Assembly (NCBI RefSeq): GCF_030064895.1
Contig: NZ_JASJEB010000008.1
Location: forward strand, 25,937-89,936
Direction of reading: 5' to 3'
Origin: Crocosphaera sp.
GTDB lineage: Bacteria; Cyanobacteriota; Cyanobacteriia; Cyanobacteriales; Microcystaceae
DNA length: 64,000 nucleotides
Of the stretch, positions 24,351-30,974 are shown one piece after another. Within the stretch, counting starts at the first letter, position 1, and every line of letters begins with the position of its first letter. Both the position numbers and the translations under genes were made by a program. The notes beneath the pieces are model-generated. The model ran no database searches. It saw nothing but the letters and a program-made list of their open reading frames with translations, and was not told where the DNA came from.

Positions 24351-26865
24351 AAACCTGTCTTGGAGCATTGATTAAAACATTGTCCCCTGGCATCCAGCCC
24401 CCGTCGGTAGGTATACCACCAAAATTAATAAAGTTGTTGTACGCTTTGCACGCCTGAACAGTCTTTAGGCAACCCGGTTCAATCTTGACTGTATCGCCTA
24501 CAGCCGGCGACTTTAACACGAAATTGTTTAAAACAAATTTGTCACTTTCCTCTATCTTGTTTATAGCGAAAGAAGTTCCCTTAAGCTCTCCAGAAGTAAA
24601 AGTAATTCGACCATTACGCAGTTGACCGGCATTGTATCCCCCTGATATACGTATCCAGTTGGCTGATACAGTATCCTCAACCGTCCCCGTCCATTCCGTG
24701 GCAGGGTAGCCACACTCTTCACTCATGAACCGATAAGGACAGTTTGATTGAGTCTTCCTGACAAAGGTTTGATTTAGCTTAGAAGCCGCAAACGAGAGGA
24801 ATTCTATTGAGTAGTATTCCCCACTGTGAGAGGTAATTTCTCCCACTATTCCTTTCTGGTAATCGACAATCTTGGGATCGCTTCCATTGAGGTTATCCGG
24901 TGGATCTATCCAATCAACCACAGCTATCTCTAGGGTTGCGTTTTTTAATACTCCTGAAAAAATCAAAGTTTCCTCAAAGTCAACAAAAAGACATTCATTT
25001 CTAACCGAATCAAAAGCCAAACTAGATTTGGCTGAGTAAGCAGTGGGGGATAAAGCCCCAGAAGCCTTATAGGTTACTCCGTTAATTACTATATTTTTGT
25101 CATGAGAAGTGTAGGCATAAACGTCGTTTAGTTGGGTGGTTATTTTCAACACATAGCATAAATATAATTCAGGGCTACAAGTCTTGTCATTGCCCTTTCT
25201 GTTCCTTTCTCCTATTAACCTACTCCTGATCTTAGAAAGAAGTAAAGCTTCTACATCTGCCTGTGCTGTTGGACTGGTAAAATCAATAATTGATATATCC
25301 ATTCCAAGCCCACTTAAAGGAGTATTGTAACCATTCCCTCCATTAACCGCGTCTGTAATATGATCTAAATAACCGTAAGGATTCGCTGCATCTGCTAAAA
25401 ATGTACAGTTAAAAATTGCGTAATCGTTATTGTATTTTGTTTCAAAGCTAGATAAATCGGTGTTGTAGATTTCTTCGGGTTCCTCCCCAGGGTTTCTAGG
25501 TCTACTGTGATATCCAAACTCAGATTCATTTAAGTAATACAAGTATAGATACTTTTCGGGAACATTAGTGTTAGGTCTTCTATCCGCTTGCATAATATCT
25601 AAATACCGAATTGAAGCGTTTGTCCCTATAAGCCTTAAAAAATAATCGTCAGCCAAAGCCTGATCGTTGTTGTATATCTCTGAAAGCATAATATTTTTGA
25701 CATTTTCTGAAGCGTTCCAGATAATATTGAATATCTCACTACTCCTACTATTATCAACTATTACAACAATGATTGTTTTATCAAATTCGAGGTGAAACCG
25801 ATCAACTATTTGTCCATTGTTAAATAACTTTATAGTAGTTTGTTGTAATTCCCATATATAGTTAGCTGATTGATTTGTAAAAGATAAACTACCTGTATCA
25901 AAACGCGCATCAAAAAGTGTATCGGACACCGCATCTCTATATTTAAAAGCTCTTCCATTCCCCTTTATATTTAGCCATAAATACAACAAATACTGTGCTT
26001 GTTGTTGTGATAATATTTGTTTAGACTGTAAATCTAAAAATAGTTCGGCGTTTACCTGCTTTTGTGTTCGGTTTTCAATGTTAGAAATACTGGTTTTTAT
26101 ATTTGTTTTGCGCTGTGTTTGGAATGTTTGTCCCCATCTTAAGTTTACAGCTATTTCATTACTTAAAGTAGAAAAAGAAGACTCTGGATAGATATCAAAT
26201 TCTTGTTTGACTTCGACTATCTCTAGGTTATTGAGTCCATAAATTTTATTATCATTATCAGTTCTAGTAACTATCTTATCCTCTAGAACATCTGTCTTGA
26301 AACGGCAAGGGTAATAGAAATCAAAACTAGCTGTTATTGATAAAATATCAAAGGGATTACCGGGAATAAAAGCGATTGGAGGTGTATCAAAAACAATCTT
26401 TCCTTTGTCTTGTGTAAACCCTGAAAAAATTTCTGTTCCGTCTTGATAAAGCCTTAAGTTATAGGGGTAATAAATAGGTTGCCGATAAACACTGGATTCC
26501 ATCCGGTATTCCTTAATGACTTGAAACTCAGTCCTAACACCGTCTGGATCTGGATATAACCGCCCTTGTTCAGAGCAATCTGAATTTAGAATATTTACAA
26601 TGTTTTCCGTTACGGAATTATCAAGAGGATCTTTGAACAAAAAACCCTTGAAACTTCCTTTTGTTGTTTCAAAAAAAGTTCTTAATAAAGTTAAGTCTTG
26701 TGGGGTTACAATGTTTTTGAATAACGAATACTCCCTAGTGGGATACTCATTTTGAATGATGCGCTGTTCAGATAGATTATTATTTTTGGTAATTATATTA
26801 TCGAAAGTAATATTGACTCCAATCCTAACATTGTATTCAATGGGAAAAGTTTGATCTAAAATCAT
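24349..26865 (-). CDS. Fused distal tail protein: DUF2460, vWA-like insert, DUF2163/BR0599
   Basis: An 838-aa protein. Residues 1-190 have the DUF2460 pattern ('LRTFFETTKGSFKGFLFKDP'); a second similar block follows at 230-350 ('YLLYLWLNIKGNGRAFKYRD'). Residues about 363-550 contain 'IIVVIVDNSRSSEIF', a MIDAS-like DxSxS (Asp371, Ser373, Ser375) suggesting a von Willebrand A-like insert. Residues about 565 to the end match DUF2163 plus the BR0599 tail ('PGCLKTVQACKAYNNFINFG'). In gene transfer agents DUF2460 and DUF2163 are separate genes (g12, g13); here they are one protein. It builds the tail baseplate. Confidence 0.75.
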   Translation of the reverse strand: MILDQTFPIEYNVRIGVNITFDNIITKNNNLSEQRIIQNEYPTREYSLFKNIVTPQDLTLLRTFFETTKGSFKGFLFKDPLDNSVTENIVNILNSDCSEQGRLYPDPDGVRTEFQVIKEYRMESSVYRQPIYYPYNLRLYQDGTEIFSGFTQDKGKIVFDTPPIAFIPGNPFDILSITASFDFYYPCRFKTDVLEDKIVTRTDNDNKIYGLNNLEIVEVKQEFDIYPESSFSTLSNEIAVNLRWGQTFQTQRKTNIKTSISNIENRTQKQVNAELFLDLQSKQILSQQQAQYLLYLWLNIKGNGRAFKYRDAVSDTLFDARFDTGSLSFTNQSANYIWELQQTTIKLFNNGQIVDRFHLEFDKTIIVVIVDNSRSSEIFNIIWNASENVKNIMLSEIYNNDQALADDYFLRLIGTNASIRYLDIMQADRRPNTNVPEKYLYLYYLNESEFGYHSRPRNPGEEPEEIYNTDLSSFETKYNNDYAIFNCTFLADAANPYGYLDHITDAVNGGNGYNTPLSGLGMDISIIDFTSPTAQADVEALLLSKIRSRLIGERNRKGNDKTCSPELYLCYVLKITTQLNDVYAYTSHDKNIVINGVTYKASGALSPTAYSAKSSLAFDSVRNECLFVDFEETLIFSGVLKNATLEIAVVDWIDPPDNLNGSDPKIVDYQKGIVGEITSHSGEYYSIEFLSFAASKLNQTFVRKTQSNCPYRFMSEECGYPATEWTGTVEDTVSANWIRISGGYNAGQLRNGRITFTSGELKGTSFAINKIEESDKFVLNNFVLKSPAVGDTVKIEPGCLKTVQACKAYNNFINFGGIPTDGGWMPGDNVLINAPRQV

Positions 26866-26869
26866 AATT

Positions 26870-27598
26870 CTAAAGACTACTTAGATTAATTCCGTCGTTA
26901 TTATTCCAAATTACTGCCATATCGGCTGGAGTTTTTCTCTCCTTGAAAATGATTAATTGATCAACTACTTCGGTATTAAAATCAGTTAAATGCAGAGTCG
27001 GGTTGGTGGGATTAGAGGGAACCGAAAGAACAGAAGAAGTCGTGTAACTTGTTCCAGCGTCATCGTTTGTTCCAAAAATAAGATTATAGGGTGGATCACC
27101 TAGTGGACTGTCTAATGAACTATCATGAATTACCCAAATAAAATCAGGTGAGCTTGAAATAGTGTGATCAATACTCGCATTCCCTATATAGAATCTTATT
27201 TTTGTTTTGTTAAGAGTCCGCCAAAATCCCCAGAGTCTATTACTTTCGTTGTTTTCGTTGCAATTAAGACGAAGTTGAGCCGAACTACCAGCAAGCGTCC
27301 AGCAACAGATAGCCCAATCTTCTTCCCAATTTAGAAAAAGATTATTTACAACAAAAGAACTTTGAATTTTTAACCCTGGATTTTGAACTGCATTTCCTAT
27401 TTTTCCAAAAGAATTGATATTCCCTGAACCCGAAAAATTAGCTCCTGAAGTTGAGTTATACTCCTCCCAGTTAGTATCTTCAAATTCCCAGGCGTAAAAA
27501 TCGCTATTGGAAGAGGGAGGGGGGTTTTGAGCTATTTTTCTATTTCCCGTAGAAAAAGGTTTCCTAAAAGACTGAGGGTTGTTAGTTTTATAAAACAC
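26870..27598 (-). CDS. LamG-like tail-associated protein
   Basis: A 242-aa protein with a concanavalin-like (LamG) pattern: 'FYAWEFEDTNWEEYNSTSG' at the start, alternating strands, and the typical ending 'VDQLIIFKERKTPADMAVIW' and 'NNNDGINL'. Such domains bind sugars; in a tail module it is likely a receptor-binding or decoration protein. It lies four bases upstream of the fused tail protein and overlaps the next upstream gene by one base. Confidence 0.65.
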   Translation of the reverse strand: MFYKTNNPQSFRKPFSTGNRKIAQNPPPSSNSDFYAWEFEDTNWEEYNSTSGANFSGSGNINSFGKIGNAVQNPGLKIQSSFVVNNLFLNWEEDWAICCWTLAGSSAQLRLNCNENNESNRLWGFWRTLNKTKIRFYIGNASIDHTISSSPDFIWVIHDSSLDSPLGDPPYNLIFGTNDDAGTSYTTSSVLSVPSNPTNPTLHLTDFNTEVVDQLIIFKERKTPADMAVIWNNNDGINLSSL

Positions 27599-27888
27599 TA
27601 CTCTGGTACAGTTGGGGGCTGAAAGGTTCTAGCAAAAATACCTAATCCTCTTATGTTTTGTATGTCTTCTACTAAGGAGGAAAGGTCTGCTGCTTCAATT
27701 AAGGGAATAAAATTGTTGACATTAAAATCAGCTATGGAAATTGTTTTTACCTCTTTATTCTGATTAACGAGACAGATAAATTCTTGATCTAAGCTATCAG
27801 ATAAAATGGAGATAATATAAACTAATTGGTTATTGTACTGATAAACATATCGATTATATTCTTCCCTATTTACTGGAAAAGGTATCAT
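27598..27888 (-). CDS. Small hypothetical tail-module protein
   Basis: A 96-aa protein with alternating hydrophobic strands ('YRYVYQYNNQLVYIISILSD'-type start). Its stop overlaps the next start by one base and its start overlaps the upstream stop. No motif is recognised. It is probably a tail fibre accessory protein by context. Confidence 0.55.
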   Translation of the reverse strand: MIPFPVNREEYNRYVYQYNNQLVYIISILSDSLDQEFICLVNQNKEVKTISIADFNVNNFIPLIEAADLSSLVEDIQNIRGLGIFARTFQPPTVPE

Positions 27889-28214
27889 TAAGTTGTCTCC
27901 GTTTCTAAGCCATAAACAAGATAATCACAATCCGTAACACTGGTAGTATTTCCTTCTAATTTGTCACCAGGGGAAAGCATTAAATCAAAAATGTCCTCAT
28001 AACTGTTAGCACTAATAGGAAAAGAAGATAATAGATTATGTCCGGTTGTTCCGTCATGATGTTTTAATGTAACCGTCGCTGCTGTTGTGGCCGTAATTCT
28101 TAAATGAGTCACTCGAACCGTAGTGGGATTTGTGGACGGAACAACGTACAGGTCACTGAGTGTAGTGGTCAATGTTCCAGCCGCCAGTCTTTTGGCTGTT
28201 GTGGTTTCAGGCAT
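27888..28214 (-). CDS. Small beta-rich tail protein
   Basis: A 108-aa Thr/Val-rich protein ('TVRVTHLRITATTAATVTLK', 'ANSYEDIFDLMLSPGDKLEG') with the look of a small phage jelly-roll or spike-decoration protein. It overlaps the upstream gene by eight bases. Function is inferred from context. Confidence 0.55.
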   Translation of the reverse strand: MPETTTAKRLAAGTLTTTLSDLYVVPSTNPTTVRVTHLRITATTAATVTLKHHDGTTGHNLLSSFPISANSYEDIFDLMLSPGDKLEGNTTSVTDCDYLVYGLETETT

Positions 28215-28704
28215 AAAAATACAGTTCCTTCCATTGTTCTTTGATATTTAGCCCACTGGTGTTATCGTTCCATCCGTAATCACTATCGGTATCGGAGTTC
28301 TTGCTTAAAATTTGTCCAGTAGTACCTCCCACCGGAACACCGCCAAGGGTTTGGGCTGCCCAGTTAGTCCCGTTGTAGGTATAAGGGATACCTTCGTCTG
28401 CAACCCTAAGGGTTAAATCTGTAAACGGGTCAAAGTATTCCCAGGAGTCCGTAACCACTGAATTATTGCCATCCAAGGTGGGATAAACAATCTTATTGTC
28501 TTGTCCTGACCACGCGCCAGTAGCAGAAGGGGCCACAATATAAAAGTCATCTGGGTTAGGAGAGGTAGGTGGAACAGTTAAGTCTTTATCCAGAATCGGT
28601 TTTGTTAGCAACAGGAGAACCCTAATACTTTGATTGATGAGTTGCTCCTTAAACGCTTGGCTCGACTCTAGAAGGGTAATAGAATCGTTTAATAGAGTAG
28701 TCAT
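28207..28704 (-). CDS. DUF2793-domain tail protein, likely leaderless mRNA
   Basis: A 165-aa protein. 'VPPTSPNPDDFYIVAPSATG' and 'AWSGQDNKIVYP' then 'WEYFDPFTDLTLRVADEGIP' and 'YTYNGTNWAAQ' match the DUF2793 pattern found in phage tail proteins of the GTA type. It is the first gene of the distal tail operon. The -10 hexamer ends only six bases before ATG 28704, so transcription should begin at the start codon. There is no room for a ribosome binding site. Confidence 0.75.
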   Translation of the reverse strand: MTTLLNDSITLLESSQAFKEQLINQSIRVLLLLTKPILDKDLTVPPTSPNPDDFYIVAPSATGAWSGQDNKIVYPTLDGNNSVVTDSWEYFDPFTDLTLRVADEGIPYTYNGTNWAAQTLGGVPVGGTTGQILSKNSDTDSDYGWNDNTSGLNIKEQWKELYFYA

Positions 28705-28710
28705 GTCACT

Positions 28711-28738
28711 ATAATACCAGACAAACAGATATGTATAA
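28711..28738 (-). promoter_or_regulatory. Promoter and operator of the distal tail operon
   Basis: Minus strand: operator ACATATCTGT, TTGTCTGG, then TATTAT (28716-28711), ATG at 28704. CTTATA stands 17 bases upstream of the -10 as a poor -35. The CTGG-TA context matches the tail tube promoter at 7.37 kb. Confidence 0.6.
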
Positions 28739-28817
28739 GAAAACCCTGGTAAAACTTGTTAAAACACCAAGGAAAGCTTGCTAAGCATACACTGTCTAGC
28801 TTTATTGTAAAGACTTT

Positions 28818-28847
28818 TTGACAATTTTACACACAGACCTGTATAGT
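28818..28847 (+). promoter_or_regulatory. Strong plus-strand promoter with operator, driving a short RNA
   Basis: TTGACA (28818-28823), 18-base spacer, TATAGT (28842-28847). The spacer ends in ACACACAGACCTG, an operator variant touching the -10. No ORF of useful length follows; a terminator follows within about 75 bases. Confidence 0.65.
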
Positions 28848-28853
28848 ATAAGT

Positions 28854-28928
28854 AAGTTATTAAGTGTTTGTTGATACGGAGGTATTAACAAAACAAAAAA
28901 CGACCACCATGTTCCGTGGTCGTTTTTT
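28854..28928 (+). ncRNA. Predicted small RNA (about 75 nt) with GGAGG loop
   Basis: Expected start about seven bases after the TATAGT hexamer, end at the T-run at 28928. The first half can fold as GTTTGTTGAT / ATTAACAAAAC around a loop that exposes ACGGAGGT (28876-28883). The second half is the 13-bp terminator stem. A GGAGG in a loop could pair with CCUCC-type targets or bind a protein. The promoter is under the phage operator family. It is predicted from sequence only. Confidence 0.5.
28895..28928. terminator. Bidirectional intrinsic terminator
   Basis: Six A then CGACCAC (28895-28907) pair perfectly with GTGGTCG and six T (28916-28928) around an 8-base loop. The A-run and T-run make it work on both strands: for the short plus-strand RNA and for minus-strand transcripts leaving the helicase gene, which ends at 28986. 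Confidence 0.85.
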
Positions 28929-28965
28929 GCATGAGTGTAGAAGTGATGGATACTCTTCTAATTGA

Positions 28966-28986
28966 ATTATACACACATTTATGTGT
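28966..28986 (-). promoter_or_regulatory. Operator palindrome and -10 hexamer at helicase 3' end
   Basis: ACACATTTATGTGT (28973-28986) has perfect 6-bp arms and overlaps the helicase stop codon. On the minus strand it is followed by a consensus TATAAT (28971-28966). A transcript from here would reach the bidirectional terminator after about 60 bases, giving a short RNA opposite to the plus-strand one. Confidence 0.45.
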
Positions 28987-30887
28987 TAGAATTCGTCTGC
29001 ATAAAACAGGTCTAACTGCATGGGGTCAACCGCAGGTCGTCCTTTTATCTTGATAACTCTGTTTGTGTCATATTTGAACCCAAATTCAATCTTAAACCAC
29101 CTTTGACACCAATCATCATCAAACTTAGTTTTGCGCTTAGGAGGGGAGTTCTCCTGTCTTTCAGCTAACTTGTCTTTAAGTTTTTGTAAATGGTTCCAGT
29201 ATTGCGTCTGCAAAAAATTGTCTGTCTTCTCAGAAAAAATAGCACCGCGTCCCCAAATTTTTCTAGGAAATTTACCGTCAAACTTTTTAGCACACTGCAT
29301 TTGGGCCCAACTAGGATTATATTCAAGTTGATAAGCTCGTTTCAGCAGATGACGATATTGGTCATAAATGGGTTTTTCGTTTTCCTTAAGGATGATAACT
29401 AGATCACCAACTGGTATCCGTTTTTCTCCCTCTACCCGTTCATCAGGAAAATGATACCCACAGGTACAATTTACCTCAAAAGATGATGCGACGCGACCAC
29501 ACTCGGGACAGACTTTAGTGGGTGTTTCGTCAAGGATAAAAGTGTTGTCGTTAATATCTTTAGGGTAGGTTAGATTCTCTAGAAAACCAAACTTCTCAAG
29601 GTTCCCTGATTGATCAATATAAACACAATCTTCTTTACCCTCGGACAGCCTGATCCCTCGCGACACTTGCTGGATATGTAGTGACAATGATTTTGTTGGC
29701 CTACAGCCTATAATACAGGAAACCTCGGGGACATTGAATCCTACGGATAAACATCCTACCGAGACTAACCCCTGTAAAGGATCGGATAGGTCACCCAATC
29801 TATCAAACAAAGGTTTTCGATCCCTGTAAGGCATATTCCCTTGGATTAACTCTGCATTCACCCCTTGTTCGGTAAACTCTTCTGTTAATAGTTTTGCATG
29901 ATTGATATCAACAGCAAAGCAAATAAATTTTCGAGTAGGGCAAAGACTTTTGTACTTACTAACTATATCAGTAATAGCTTTTGGGTCACTGACTTTCACA
30001 GATAGTTGTTTTTGATTATAGTCTCCTGTACTTGTAAGCCTTACTCCTTCTATCTTTGGTTTTTTAATTTGATAGTAATTAATCGGAGTTGTCCACCCCT
30101 TATCAAGTAAATCACCAGGAGTTTCACAGTTAATTAAATGGGAGAAAAAGTCCCCCATAAACTCAGTCTTTTTCAGTCGCCAAGGTGAACCAGTTAGTCC
30201 TATTAAAGAGACAGTGTTAGGGGTAAGAAGTTTTAAATTGCTATCAAGACACAGAGGTTGTCTTTCAATAACACTACTGTATTTCTTTAGATAAGCCCAA
30301 GCGGTTTTTTTCTCAGGCGTGTTATAGCCTTCCGAGTTTTTAACCTCTTTCCACCAAGCTTTTAAACCTTTCCAGGAAGAATTTATCGAAGCCCCTAATA
30401 CTTCGTAAAGAAAGAGTAAATCATCTTTTCTGGTTACTTCGTGTCCCTCTAACAACACAGGGAACTTGCTTTTAACCCAACTAGAAAACGCGGTCTCGTG
30501 TGCTTCATCTAACACAACAATGTCTGGTTTAAACCAGTCTAGCTTACCATTTTTGTTTCTTCTTGTTAACGCTTGGATACTGGCTACTTGTGTTTTCCAG
30601 TTACTGTGTTTAAACCCACCTGCAATAATTCCTACACCTAATCCTGCCCCGTCTCTTAATTCGATTTTAGCTTGTTGAACTAGGGTTTGATAAGGAACTA
30701 CGAACAAGACCTTTTTCTTTTCAACCTGTGTCCAATAGTGACACAAATCGGCTACCAACTTGGTTTTTCCCCAACTACAAGGGGCGTTGACCAAGATTCT
30801 TTTTTCTTGGTTTTCTAAAGCTTCAAGTATCCTGTTTTTCGCCTCCAATTGATGGAGACGTAACTCGATCTTATTTTGTCTTAACAT
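28986..30887 (-). CDS. SF2 (DEAD/DEAH-type) phage helicase
   Basis: A 633-aa protein. 'VNAPCSWGKTKLVADL' (Walker A, about 36-50), 'DIVVLDEAHET' (DEAH, about 125) and 'HIQQVSRGIRLSEGK' (motif VI, about 405) define a superfamily II helicase. A zinc ribbon follows: 'CPECGRVA' and 'CTCGYHFP'. In phages such helicases act in replication together with the primase; the primase-like gene lies directly upstream. The C-terminal 150 residues are specific and basic. Confidence 0.9.
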   Translation of the reverse strand: MLRQNKIELRLHQLEAKNRILEALENQEKRILVNAPCSWGKTKLVADLCHYWTQVEKKKVLFVVPYQTLVQQAKIELRDGAGLGVGIIAGGFKHSNWKTQVASIQALTRRNKNGKLDWFKPDIVVLDEAHETAFSSWVKSKFPVLLEGHEVTRKDDLLFLYEVLGASINSSWKGLKAWWKEVKNSEGYNTPEKKTAWAYLKKYSSVIERQPLCLDSNLKLLTPNTVSLIGLTGSPWRLKKTEFMGDFFSHLINCETPGDLLDKGWTTPINYYQIKKPKIEGVRLTSTGDYNQKQLSVKVSDPKAITDIVSKYKSLCPTRKFICFAVDINHAKLLTEEFTEQGVNAELIQGNMPYRDRKPLFDRLGDLSDPLQGLVSVGCLSVGFNVPEVSCIIGCRPTKSLSLHIQQVSRGIRLSEGKEDCVYIDQSGNLEKFGFLENLTYPKDINDNTFILDETPTKVCPECGRVASSFEVNCTCGYHFPDERVEGEKRIPVGDLVIILKENEKPIYDQYRHLLKRAYQLEYNPSWAQMQCAKKFDGKFPRKIWGRGAIFSEKTDNFLQTQYWNHLQKLKDKLAERQENSPPKRKTKFDDDWCQRWFKIEFGFKYDTNRVIKIKGRPAVDPMQLDLFYADEF

Positions 30888-30940
30888 TTGCTTGGATTTT
30901 GATTAATTAACAGTTATCGTTTAACATAAATGTCTTTATG

Positions 30941-30961
30941 GTTATAGACACTTATGTATGT
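30941..30961 (-). promoter_or_regulatory. Operator-linked promoter upstream of the helicase
   Basis: Minus strand: AACATACATAAGTGT (operator variant, 30962-30948), two bases, then TATAAC (30946-30941). It lies in the 87-base gap between primase and helicase genes. Confidence 0.45.
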
Positions 30962-30974
30962 TTAGTGAATAAAG

